Assembly: GCF_022919095.1 (NCBI RefSeq)
Contig: NZ_CP095073.1
Span: forward strand, 1,178,001 to 1,242,000
DNA: 64,000 bases
Direction of reading: 5' to 3'
From: Halobacillus salinarum
GTDB taxonomy: Bacteria; Bacillota; Bacilli; Bacillales; Halobacillaceae
Shown here: positions 8,319 to 15,864 of the stretch, in pieces
Layout of the letters: each line of letters begins with the position of its first letter
How positions within the stretch are numbered: the stretch's first letter is position 1
Program-made: the position numbers and the translations under genes
Notes under the pieces: model-generated
Told to the model about the DNA's origin: nothing
The model's input: only the letters and a program-made list of their open reading frames with translations
The model's database searches: none

Positions 8319-10168
8319 GCCTCTGCCTCCTCTCGAACGAGCACGCCGTAAATGGCGATGATCCCATCGCTGGAAAAAGGTTCGACCGTCACTTTGACAA
8401 GGTCGATAGGAACCGAACACTCTTCCAGACGGCTGAGGACCGAATGGATAAGATTGTGATCTTCAAAACAAGCAGGAATGTCAATGGCCATTTTATTATG
8501 GAACTGAACGGATTTCATTTCTTTAGCTGTACCGTTTTGGATGATCATTAAGGATTCAACGAGCGCTTTTCTAAGGGCAAGGGTCCAGTTGAATCCGGCA
8601 CTGTGTGCACAAACGTCTTGCGTTTTCACCCACATCACCGGAAATCCATAGGCATTTTCACTTAGGCCAAGTTCAGGAGGCTGCCCTGTCATCGTCGTAA
8701 GTGCTCTCAGATAATAGCGGCACTCTCTGTCCTCCACGTTTTTCAGTTCGAGCTTAGTGACGGGCTCTTGTGCAGAATGTTCTTCAAGTAACTGATCAAT
8801 GGCCCGGCTGATGCCTTCCTGATAAGTCTCCCCGGCTCCAAGGTGGAGACGGGCAGGTGAGCCAGCTTCTAGGGAAGACAACATTTCCTTTTTTAACGGA
8901 TCCATGTATTGTTCAATACCAGCTAAGCCGGCCGCACGTCTTGCTTGTTCATGAGTCATCCCGGCCTTAATGATCCGTGGATGCAGCGTCCCATTTGCTG
9001 AGATATCCTTCGTCTGTACTTCGCATTGGGATAAAGGCAGCTGGCTAAGCGCACTTTCTTCCCAGTGATGGAAAACGCCTGACTCCTGTGAGGTGAGTCC
9101 GCTGAAATAATAAAACCAGTTTTCGCTGCTTTTATCCGGCTTTTCTTCCCATTCGTTGTCGATCAGTTCTGCAGTGATTTTTCCAGAGCTGAGAGGGTGA
9201 GCTTTATATGGATGCCATTTGCCCTCGAGCGTTTCCGGATTAAGCAAATACAGATGGTTCGTTTGGTGGTTTTCTTTGATACCGGTGCTTTGTTTAAACC
9301 ATTCAAATACGATTACATTCGTAAGTAAAGCCGATGCCGTCGGGGAATTGGAAAGAGATTTCCCGTCTTCCGCCTCGTGCAGACTTCGCATGGCTGACTC
9401 CCAGCAATTAGTTGACTCTGGACTAATGATAGGACCGGCAATGCCCTGATGATCTGTAAACACAGCCGGAACAAACCATTTCTTTTTCGCACGGCAGGTT
9501 TGAAGAAGCTGACGCAGCTCTTCTACATTGCCTTCCTGTGTAACGTAAAAAACGGCATCAAAACCATCCAGCTGATCGAAGTTCACCTCTTCTTTTTGTA
9601 AGTATTCCACGGAAACGTTATCGTCTTTTGTGCGTGCGGCAAGCTCAATATCCTTGAGACGTTTGAGATTGGTGACTTCGGTGTGGGTCACATATACGTG
9701 AAAACGGGGAAGGCCCGATTGCAGCAAAGCTGAAACGAGATTGGTCACCATCGACCCTTTGCCAACAGCAAGCACTTTCTGCTTCCGGTATTCCTGGAAG
9801 CGGTAAGCCGCGGAATCCCCGAAGCTTTCCAAATACTCGATTTGAGACGCATACGTGTGGAGAAGCTCTTCGGATAATTCGTGTGGCTGATCCTGAGTGA
9901 GATCTCTAAGAAACCCATTCGTGTAGAGTGCGTTCGTCATCTCGTAGACCCGAGTGCGGTAAGGCGGGGACAGTCCGTCGGTTAAGGCTTCTACGGAATG
10001 CTCTCCACTGAGCATAGGGAGAAGTTTTTCCACCCACTGGTGTACCGTTCTGCCTTCCATCCGAAATGCCCCGGCGTTATTCCTGAAATAGACACTACCA
10101 TTTGAATCAGGCATATAAAACGTACCTTTTTTTACCTTCAAGCGCATAGAAGGATGTACATTCGTCAT
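8315..10168 (-). CDS. Putative thiazole-containing bacteriocin maturation protein (ThiF-like partner)
   Basis: 617 aa, SD AAGGAGG before ATG 10168. Residues ~1-90 form a small winged-helix-like region ('GRTVHQWVEKLLP...LTDGLSPPYRTRVYEM'), as in the peptide-binding RRE domains of RiPP enzymes. A Rossmann/ThiF-like segment follows ('KVLAVGKGSMVTNLVSALLQSGL', about 130-152). The zinc cysteines of true E1 enzymes are absent. The architecture matches the ThiF-like protein that accompanies heterocycloanthracin-type clusters in Bacillus and is thought to bind the precursor leader and present it to YcaO. It overlaps the cyclodehydratase gene by 4 nt, implying coupled translation. The exact role is inferred. 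Confidence 0.85.
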   Translation of the reverse strand: MTNVHPSMRLKVKKGTFYMPDSNGSVYFRNNAGAFRMEGRTVHQWVEKLLPMLSGEHSVEALTDGLSPPYRTRVYEMTNALYTNGFLRDLTQDQPHELSEELLHTYASQIEYLESFGDSAAYRFQEYRKQKVLAVGKGSMVTNLVSALLQSGLPRFHVYVTHTEVTNLKRLKDIELAARTKDDNVSVEYLQKEEVNFDQLDGFDAVFYVTQEGNVEELRQLLQTCRAKKKWFVPAVFTDHQGIAGPIISPESTNCWESAMRSLHEAEDGKSLSNSPTASALLTNVIVFEWFKQSTGIKENHQTNHLYLLNPETLEGKWHPYKAHPLSSGKITAELIDNEWEEKPDKSSENWFYYFSGLTSQESGVFHHWEESALSQLPLSQCEVQTKDISANGTLHPRIIKAGMTHEQARRAAGLAGIEQYMDPLKKEMLSSLEAGSPARLHLGAGETYQEGISRAIDQLLEEHSAQEPVTKLELKNVEDRECRYYLRALTTMTGQPPELGLSENAYGFPVMWVKTQDVCAHSAGFNWTLALRKALVESLMIIQNGTAKEMKSVQFHNKMAIDIPACFEDHNLIHSVLSRLEECSVPIDLVKVTVEPFSSDGIIAIYGVLVREEAEA

Positions 10169-10233
10169 TTCATTCCTCCTTATCTGCTCATGCTCCCACT
10201 ACGATTGTATGTAACTGCCACGAAGGTTTTGTC

Positions 10234-10273
10234 AAAAAAAGAAGAACCCCTGAAGAGAAGTCTCCAGGAGCCC
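10234..10273 (-). terminator. Attenuating terminator between precursor and maturation genes
   Basis: On the minus strand, GGGCTCCTG pairs with CAGGGGTTC (9 bp, all paired if G-U is allowed) around a 12-nt loop, followed by TTC and a run of seven T. It lies between the precursor stop (10318) and the start of the next gene (10168). It should end most transcripts after the precursor and allow some read-through into the enzymes. Confidence 0.8.
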
Positions 10274-10317
10274 ATGAATAAAGGGGGTACATCATGTGTT
10301 GTTGAAAAATTAACTTC

Positions 10318-10608
10318 TTATCTTGGACCGCCGCAGCGTCCAGGGCCACCACAGCGACCCGCGCAGCCACCGCAGCCGCCACAGCGTCCGGCACAGCCGC
10401 CGCAACGACCTGCGCAGCCACCGCAGCCAGCACATCCGGCACAGCGTGCACAGCCCGCGCAGCCGGCACAACCAACACAGCCATAGCATACAAAACAGAC
10501 AAACGCTAACCGAGAATCATTTCCATAAAAAGGCTGACTTGGGACTAAATTCTGCGCTTGAAATTCTCCGACTTCCAAGTTCTGAAGATCGTTTTGAAAT
10601 TCACTCAT
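10318..10608 (-). CDS. Heterocycloanthracin/sonorensin-type TOMM precursor peptide
   Basis: 96 aa from ATG 10608, with SD GGAGGT about 8 nt upstream; a longer in-frame ORF to 10677 lacks an SD. The leader (about 1-34) begins 'MSEFQNDLQNLEVGEFQAQ', followed by 'VPSQPFYGNDSRL'. The core (about 35-96) is a Cys-Xaa-Xaa repeat: 17 Cys, separated mostly by GG, AG or AGR, with no Ser or Thr, ending 'GGPGRCGGPR'. The Cys residues are the expected sites of thiazole formation by the adjacent enzymes. The leader and repeats match the heterocycloanthracin/sonorensin family. The product is probably a secreted antibacterial peptide. It is the first gene of the operon. Confidence 0.93.
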   Translation of the reverse strand: MSEFQNDLQNLEVGEFQAQNLVPSQPFYGNDSRLAFVCFVCYGCVGCAGCAGCARCAGCAGCGGCAGRCGGCAGRCGGCGGCAGRCGGPGRCGGPR

Positions 10609-10765
10609 TTTCTTGTTACCTCCATCGTCATTTGGTTTTTCAATGGTCAGGAATATAACACTTTTCGTATGGACCAATGTAAAAAAACACTTTCTAAATC
10701 AAAATATGTAGGAGGTTTGGGCATTGTTACTAAAAAATGTGGAGAAATTTAGGATATGGAGGTGA
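10609..10765 (-). promoter_or_regulatory. Upstream region of the TOMM precursor
   Basis: About 155 nt between the precursor start and the hairpin of the preceding gene, A/T rich, with the SD at about 10619-10624. On the minus strand a possible -10 (TATATT, around 10650) is visible, but no convincing -35 at standard spacing. The operon promoter is expected here; its exact position is not resolved. Confidence 0.4.
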
Positions 10766-10803
10766 AAGACCAGGAACATCCGTGAAAGGACGCTCCTGGT
10801 CTT
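10766..10803. terminator. Hairpin downstream of the DUF1643 gene
   Basis: A 10-bp outer stem AAGACCAGGA / TCCTGGTCTT with a partly paired inner part. It ends 2 nt before the DUF1643 stop (minus strand). The T run is short, so termination may be partial. Confidence 0.6.
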
Positions 10804-10805
10804 GG

Positions 10806-11321
10806 TTAAAAAGGAACCGGACGTAATTTTTTTGGCAGAAAAAGCGGATGACAGGGATGCCTGCCATTGCTGCTTTTTTTAATACAGTAATGTGGATAGC
10901 TCGACAGCAAGTGCTGTACTCGGTCAGAACGCCCGTTGAGCGAACCGTATTTTGTGCCCCACGCGTAAATAATGAGAGGGGATTTTCGTGATGCTTCTAT
11001 AATATATGCATCATTTTCCGGTCCGGTGGGGTCTTGATGAGACGAGAGTGCTTCTGGTTCGGTTGAAACTAAGGCAAAGAGGTTCACAATCTTCATCGAT
11101 CCGTAACCCCATGACTTTGCAAAATTTAAGCAGCGTTTGAGTGTAGGGTCACAGTAGTTTTCGTCCGCAACACTCGGATTCAACATAACAAAAGTGACAG
11201 GATCAGCTTCTTTTTCCCACATACAGCTGAGAAGATAGCGATACGTTTTCGTTGGATCAAAAACAGCTTCCACTCGTTCATGCTCTTGCCACAGATATTT
11301 GGGTGCCGGTCGTTTATTCAT
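10806..11321 (-). CDS. DUF1643 domain protein
   Basis: 171 aa. Typical DUF1643 features are the opening 'RYLLSCMW', 'VTFVMLNPSVADENYCDPTLKRC', 'FAKSWGYGSMKIVNLFAL', 'ASRKSPLIIYAWG' and a C-terminal 'CIKKSSNGRHPCHP'. The function of the family is unknown; the conserved LNPS..D..DPT and NLFA motifs suggest a small enzyme. Its start overlaps the end of the nuclease gene by 8 nt, so the two proteins are translationally coupled and probably work together. The context (restriction-type nuclease) suggests DNA defence, which is inference. Confidence 0.85.
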   Translation of the reverse strand: MNKRPAPKYLWQEHERVEAVFDPTKTYRYLLSCMWEKEADPVTFVMLNPSVADENYCDPTLKRCLNFAKSWGYGSMKIVNLFALVSTEPEALSSHQDPTGPENDAYIIEASRKSPLIIYAWGTKYGSLNGRSDRVQHLLSSYPHYCIKKSSNGRHPCHPLFLPKKLRPVPF

Positions 11322-12321
11322 TTAAACTTGGCACGCTCTCCCGGTTTAACGAGTCCAAATACAGTCTGGCTATCTGGTCCTGCTCGATGATATTCCATTT
11401 AATATCCCGGTTGTACCGAGCTTTTAACTCTTCTAAGCGTTCTTCAATTTTCATATGAAATTCATCGGTAAGCTCGCCGAGAATAAATAGATAGGCGATC
11501 GGGGATTGGGTGTTTTCAATCGAGCGTTCTAAGTCATCAATAGGGAGAGTGGTTGTTACTTTGCCGTTGAAGTTTTTACATTGAACCGGAATTTCTTCAT
11601 ATAAAGGCTCTTCTGTAAGCGGGTCCAGGATCCGCATCGTTAAATCCCAGCCCAAGTGGGAATCGCCTTGCTTTTTCACTTCGAGACCAGGGATTGACCC
11701 AATGAGGTCAGCAACGAATTGCTCGAAGTATTTGCTCGGCCACTGCCTCGCGATCGTCTCGTACGTGCTTGTAATAATAGAATCTTCCAATTCTTTTCGT
11801 TCGAATTGTGAGGAGCGCTTCTGCTGGTTCGCCTTCATAAAGGAAGGTTCTTTAGCCTGGTCTACGATCGAATCCAGTTCTTGCTTAGCTTCTTCTGGAT
11901 AGATTTCGTAGTAATTGCCGCGTTTAGAGAGGTGGTGGCGCAAGGATTGAGATACAGCTTCAGCTTCTACTTCCACAAATTCCGGGGTCAGGAGCTGACA
12001 AGGAACAACGTGGTTGAAGTCTTCTTCTGTGTCGGTGGAGGTATAAGGTCCTGTTACTTCCGCGATCAAAAACTGCCGCAGCGGCCGCTTTAACTGAATG
12101 ACGAGGCGGTCGCCTTCCTGAAGGCGGTTAATGAGAAACTGTGAATATTTCCAGGTCACTTTTTCTTCTGGAATCCGCTTATCTTTCGGGGTATCCTGAA
12201 TCTTCCTTAAGTCTCTTCCTGGTGAGCTCCAGCCGTAACGGGCACGGCCTTGGAATAATTCGTCTACCATCCAGTCTTCCTTACCCTTCCTGGTAGCTAC
12301 AAACTTGAAATAACGAGTCAT
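11314..12321 (-). CDS. Mrr-type restriction endonuclease-like protein with N-terminal PUA/EVE-like region
   Basis: 335 aa from ATG 12321, with SD AAAGGAGG; an upstream in-frame start at 12363 has no SD. The C-terminal third is a PD-(D/E)xK Mrr-like fold: 'FEQFVADLIGSIPGLEVKKQG', the acidic 'GWDLTMRI' and 'EIPVQCKNF' (the QxK active-site strand). The N-terminal ~120 residues ('YFKFVATRKGKEDW', 'RYGWSS', 'EGDRLVIQL', 'FLIAEVTGPY') resemble PUA/EVE-type modified-base readers. Such a fusion would recognise modified DNA and cut it (type IV-like restriction). The nuclease call is good; the reader domain is my inference from pattern. It is coupled to DUF1643. Confidence 0.75.
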   Translation of the reverse strand: MTRYFKFVATRKGKEDWMVDELFQGRARYGWSSPGRDLRKIQDTPKDKRIPEEKVTWKYSQFLINRLQEGDRLVIQLKRPLRQFLIAEVTGPYTSTDTEEDFNHVVPCQLLTPEFVEVEAEAVSQSLRHHLSKRGNYYEIYPEEAKQELDSIVDQAKEPSFMKANQQKRSSQFERKELEDSIITSTYETIARQWPSKYFEQFVADLIGSIPGLEVKKQGDSHLGWDLTMRILDPLTEEPLYEEIPVQCKNFNGKVTTTLPIDDLERSIENTQSPIAYLFILGELTDEFHMKIEERLEELKARYNRDIKWNIIEQDQIARLYLDSLNRESVPSLNE

Positions 12322-12479
12322 GCTATTCCTCCTTTGATTAGAATTAATCCCAAAATTATCCACTTACTAATAGGTTTCGAGATTTTTGGTGTAAAATCCT
12401 GCTTGTTTATAGAGTTTAGAAGGGAAAAAACTGTCAGATATGAGAGAGTGGAGGTTTTCGTAAATTAAACAAACCCCTC

Positions 12480-12506
12480 AAGCCAGGCCAAATGCCTGGC
12501 TTTTCA
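12480..12506. terminator. Stem-loop in the 12322-12628 intergenic region
   Basis: AAGCCAGGC / GCCTGGCTT with a 5-nt loop followed by TTC on the + strand. No gene ends directly before it on the + strand, so it could close a short leader or small RNA, or insulate the PTS promoter. The rest of this ~300-nt gap holds the cre box and promoter of the PTS regulator. Confidence 0.6.
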
Positions 12507-12564
12507 TATTGTGTTAAATTTATGTAAATCATAATGATGTACAATAACTGTTCGTACATTTGGG

Positions 12565-12579
12565 ATGAAAGCGCAACCA
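12565..12579 (+). promoter_or_regulatory. CcpA-type cre box upstream of the PTS regulator
   Basis: ATGAAAGCGCAACCA matches WTGNAANCGNWNNCW at every position. It lies 50 nt before the GTG of the PRD regulator and about 20 nt after a possible -10 (TACAAT). Catabolite repression of the Gat-type PTS operon is expected. Confidence 0.65.
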
Positions 12580-12628
12580 ATGCATTTATGATGGGTGCTA
12601 CAATCATTTGTGAAGGGGGGCAGCAACG

Positions 12629-14704
12629 GTGTCTCTTGATGAAAGAAGTAAAAATATTCTGGATGAGCTCGTGAGCAATCCGAGTATTACGAGTACTACA
12701 TTGGAAAATAAATACGAAATTACGCGCAGGCAGCTAGGGTACAGCTTCACTAAGATTAATGACTGGCTGATGGCAAAAAATCTTCCCGTGATTGAGCGGA
12801 CGCGGAAAGGTCATTTTTTGATTGACCAGTCGGTGTTTACGAATCTGAATGGAGAAGATGAAAGCACGCCTGTGGAGGTGACTGTACTCAGTGAAGAGCA
12901 GAGAGTGTATCTGCTGCTCATGCTGCTGTTGAGCAGTAAAGAGGAATTGTCGCTGCACCATTTTACCGTGGAACTCGATGTGAGTAAGAACACGGTACTG
13001 AATGATTTAAAGCAGGCGCAGGCGTTTTTGAATGATTATGAATTGACGATTCGCTATTCACGCCGCGATGGTTATTTATTAGAAGGAAAAGAGTTTCAAA
13101 TCCGCAAGCTGTTGATTACGGTGACGTACCAGCTGCTGCACATGAATTTAAGTGAAAATCGGATTAGGAAGCTTGCGAACATTTCTCTCGAAGAAATTGA
13201 GGAGTTTCACCGCCGGATTGAGCGGGTGGAGAACAAGCTCAATTTGAAGTTTACCGATGAGAAGCTCGCGACCATGCCGTACATCATCATTTTGATTCTA
13301 AGAAGGATTGGTCAAGGCAAGGAGCTGCAATTCTTTTCGATCAAATATGAAGAGCTTTCAAATACGAAGGAATACTTGGCAACCGAAGAGCTTTTTCGCG
13401 ACACTGGTGAGATTCCGATGCAGGAGCGGCTGTTTTTCACACTTCACCTGCTCACGACTAATGTCTACTGGTCCGAGTACTTAACCGATGATGACGCCAC
13501 CCAGAAGCTCGTGCCGGTCATTGACAACATGCTGAGACTGTTTGAAAAAAGTGCCTGCATTTACTTACAGGACCGTGACCAGCTCGTGAATAAGCTGCTG
13601 CAGCATATTAAGCCGGCCTTTTACCGGATTAAGTACCAGCTTACAGAAACGATTGATATTCAGGATTCCTTAAATAAGGAAATTAAAGAACTCCATCATC
13701 TCGTGAAACGGTCGATCGGGCCGCTTGAGGACTTCATCGGTAAAAGGATTCCGGAAAGCGAAACGACGTTTATTACGATGTTGATTGGCGGTTGGATGCG
13801 AAGGCAGGGCGACAGCATCGATAAGAAAACAAAAGCCATCGTTGTCTGCCCTCAAGGTGTATCGGTATCGCGGCTGATGTTCAGCGAACTGCGGGAACTG
13901 TTCCCGGGCTTCGTGTTCCTCGATTCGCTTTCCGTACGGGAGTTTCTCGATTACGAGCTGGAATACGACCTCGTCTTTTCGCCGACGTATTTGGAAACGG
14001 ACAAAAAGCTGTTCATCTCCAAGCCGTTTTTAAGCGAAGAGGAGAAATACCGGCTTAGGAAGCAGGTCATGCTGGAGCTTCACGGTTACATTCCGAACGA
14101 CATCAACGTGCAGCATTTACTCGATATCGTGAAAACGCATGCGGATGTGAAAAACGAGCAGGCGTTAACCGAAGAGCTGCAGCGTTACATCGACCGTGAT
14201 GAGGAAGCATCGGTCACTCATAATGTGAAAGCGAGAGACATTCATTTAAACGAGCTCATACCCCCGGATCATATTAAGCTTAGGGATTCAGCCGCCTCCT
14301 GGGCGGATGCCATTCGGCTGTGTGCCAGACCTTTGATCGAAGCCGGGAAGATCGAGCAGGAATATGTGGAAGCGATGATCCATCGTTCCGAAGAGGATCC
14401 GTACATCGTGATCGGGCCGAACATGGCCATTCCGCATGCCGCTCCTGATGAAGGAGTGAATGAAGTCAGCATGAGCCTGTTACGGTTGAAAAAGGGTGTT
14501 GATTTTACAGAGGATTACCGCATCCATTTGATCGTGGTCATCGCTGCGGTGGATAAGCAGCAGCACATTCACGCTCTGATGCAGTTAATGAAGCTTGCCG
14601 GCTCAGAAGCCGACCGCAACCGGATCATCCATGCGGATACGGTAGACGAAATCTACCAGATCATACAAGACTACTCCACTGATAAAGACGTGGACAATAA
14701 CTAG
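12629..14704 (+). CDS. BglG/MtlR-type PRD transcriptional regulator with EIIB- and EIIA-like domains
   Basis: 691 aa, GTG start with SD GAAGGGGGG. Order of domains: N-terminal winged helix ('TTLENKYEITRRQLGYSFTKIN'), a second HTH ('ELDVSKNTVLNDLKQA'), two PTS regulation domains (about 190-400), an EIIB(Gat)-like domain with Cys in 'VVCPQGVSVSRL' (about 410), and a C-terminal EIIA(Fru/Mtl)-like domain with the phosphorylatable His in 'AIPHAAPDEG' (about 600). Such proteins activate PTS operons when the substrate dephosphorylates their EII-like domains. The next gene, EIIA, follows after 20 nt, so this is the likely activator of the operon. Confidence 0.92.
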   Translation: MSLDERSKNILDELVSNPSITSTTLENKYEITRRQLGYSFTKINDWLMAKNLPVIERTRKGHFLIDQSVFTNLNGEDESTPVEVTVLSEEQRVYLLLMLLLSSKEELSLHHFTVELDVSKNTVLNDLKQAQAFLNDYELTIRYSRRDGYLLEGKEFQIRKLLITVTYQLLHMNLSENRIRKLANISLEEIEEFHRRIERVENKLNLKFTDEKLATMPYIIILILRRIGQGKELQFFSIKYEELSNTKEYLATEELFRDTGEIPMQERLFFTLHLLTTNVYWSEYLTDDDATQKLVPVIDNMLRLFEKSACIYLQDRDQLVNKLLQHIKPAFYRIKYQLTETIDIQDSLNKEIKELHHLVKRSIGPLEDFIGKRIPESETTFITMLIGGWMRRQGDSIDKKTKAIVVCPQGVSVSRLMFSELRELFPGFVFLDSLSVREFLDYELEYDLVFSPTYLETDKKLFISKPFLSEEEKYRLRKQVMLELHGYIPNDINVQHLLDIVKTHADVKNEQALTEELQRYIDRDEEASVTHNVKARDIHLNELIPPDHIKLRDSAASWADAIRLCARPLIEAGKIEQEYVEAMIHRSEEDPYIVIGPNMAIPHAAPDEGVNEVSMSLLRLKKGVDFTEDYRIHLIVVIAAVDKQQHIHALMQLMKLAGSEADRNRIIHADTVDEIYQIIQDYSTDKDVDNN

Positions 14705-14724
14705 GAGATCGTGAGGTTTAGCAC

Positions 14725-15198
14725 ATGAGTGATATCTATCTGGACGAATCTATTATTTTATTGAATTTAGAGGGCTCAACAAAAGAAGAAGTTCTCACCG
14801 CGATGGGCCAGAACCTGGCAGACAAAAACCTGGTGAAAGACAGCTTTGTTCAGGCCATCATCGACAGGGAAAAAGAATTTGCCACGGGTCTACCGACTGC
14901 AGGGCTATCTGTTGCCATCCCCCATACGGATGTAGAACACGTAAACCAAAAAAACATCAGCGTGGCCGTTCTGAAAAAGGAAGTGGAATTTGGGGTGATG
15001 GGAGATGACGAAGAAACAACGCCTGTCAAGCTCGTGTTTATGCTGGCGATGGATGAGCCGCACTCCCAGCTGACGCTGCTGCAAAAGCTGATGCAGGTAT
15101 TTCAAAATGAAGATACGCTTCAGTACCTGGCCAGGCAGACCGACGAAGCAAACATTAAACAGCTGCTTGAGGATCAATTGAATTTCTCAGAAATCTAA
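14725..15198 (+). CDS. gatA: PTS EIIA component, fructose/galactitol family
   Basis: 157 aa. The phosphorylation site is His67 in 'GLSVAIPHTDVEHV', and the fold signature 'REKEFATGLPTAG' and a C-terminal 'LLQKLMQVFQNEDTL' are present. It passes phosphate from HPr to the EIIB proteins encoded next. It is 13 nt from the first EIIB gene, in the same operon. The symbol follows the closest system (galactitol PTS); the actual polyol may differ. Confidence 0.88.
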   Translation: MSDIYLDESIILLNLEGSTKEEVLTAMGQNLADKNLVKDSFVQAIIDREKEFATGLPTAGLSVAIPHTDVEHVNQKNISVAVLKKEVEFGVMGDDEETTPVKLVFMLAMDEPHSQLTLLQKLMQVFQNEDTLQYLARQTDEANIKQLLEDQLNFSEI

Positions 15199-15211
15199 GG
15201 AGGTTTTACTA

Positions 15212-15496
15212 ATGAAAAAGAAACAAGTATTGGTAGCATGTGGAGCAGGAATTGCAACGTCTACGGTTGTGAACAATGCGATTGAAGAGATGGCGAAGGA
15301 ACACAAGCTCGATGTTGACTTAAAACAGATCAAGATTGCCGAAGTAAACAGCTACGTAGACACAGCAGACCTGCTTGTGACAACGGCGATGACGAAGAAA
15401 GAATACCCGTTCCCTGTTGTGAATGCCCGTTCATTCTTAACCGGTATCGGCACGGAAGATACGAAGCAGGAAATCTTGGAAGAGCTTAAAAAATAA
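15212..15496 (+). CDS. gatB: PTS EIIB component, galactitol type (copy 1)
   Basis: 94 aa with the EIIB(Gat) P-loop 'VACGAGIATSTVV', active Cys10, and the ending 'FLTGIGTEDTKQEILEELKK'. It takes phosphate from EIIA and transfers it to the polyol during uptake through EIIC. SD AAGGAGG precedes the start. A second, almost identical copy follows 12 nt downstream. Confidence 0.92.
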   Translation: MKKKQVLVACGAGIATSTVVNNAIEEMAKEHKLDVDLKQIKIAEVNSYVDTADLLVTTAMTKKEYPFPVVNARSFLTGIGTEDTKQEILEELKK

Positions 15497-15508
15497 GGGG
15501 GAATTTTT

Positions 15509-15793
15509 ATGAAAAAGAAACAAGTATTAGTGGCATGCGGAGCAGGAATTGCAACGTCAACGGTCGTTAATGGAGCGATTGAAGATATGGCAAAGGACAA
15601 CAATTTAAAGCTTGATTTAGTACAAATCAAAATTGCCGAAGTCGGCAGCTACGTGGACACAGCTGATTTGCTTGTGACAACGGCGATGACGAAAAAAGAA
15701 TACCCGTTTCCAGTGATCAACGCTCGTTCGTTCCTAACAGGAATCGGTACAGAGGATACAAAGAAAGAAATTCTCGCAGAGCTTCAGAAGTAA
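15509..15793 (+). CDS. gatB: PTS EIIB component, galactitol type (copy 2, tandem duplicate)
   Basis: 94 aa, the same length as copy 1 and nearly identical in sequence. The first 21 residues, including Cys10, are the same, and differences concentrate between residues 22 and 48 and at the C-terminus. SD GGGGG precedes ATG 15509. Two EIIB subunits for one EIIC is unusual. It may raise EIIB dosage, allow two substrates, or simply be a recent duplication. Confidence 0.92.
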   Translation: MKKKQVLVACGAGIATSTVVNGAIEDMAKDNNLKLDLVQIKIAEVGSYVDTADLLVTTAMTKKEYPFPVINARSFLTGIGTEDTKKEILAELQK

Positions 15794-15802
15794 TCTAGCA
15801 AT

Positions 15803-15831
15803 CTCGGTTTCTCTTTACTAGAGAAACCGGG
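15803..15831 (+). other. Intercistronic hairpin between EIIB copy 2 and EIIC
   Basis: CGGTTTCTCT / AGAGAAACCG, a 10-bp perfect stem with a 5-nt loop and no T run. It more likely stabilises or processes the mRNA, setting EIIB and EIIC levels, than terminates it. Confidence 0.6.
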
Positions 15832-15864
15832 GCTGGTTAGCAAATATGAGGGAGGAAGATTTTC

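Noticed and set aside
10154-10658. Pro/Gln- and Ser/His-rich + strand ORFs opposite the precursor gene
   Set aside because: They are antisense shadows of the Cys-Gly repeats and lack SD sites; the minus-strand precursor fits a known family.
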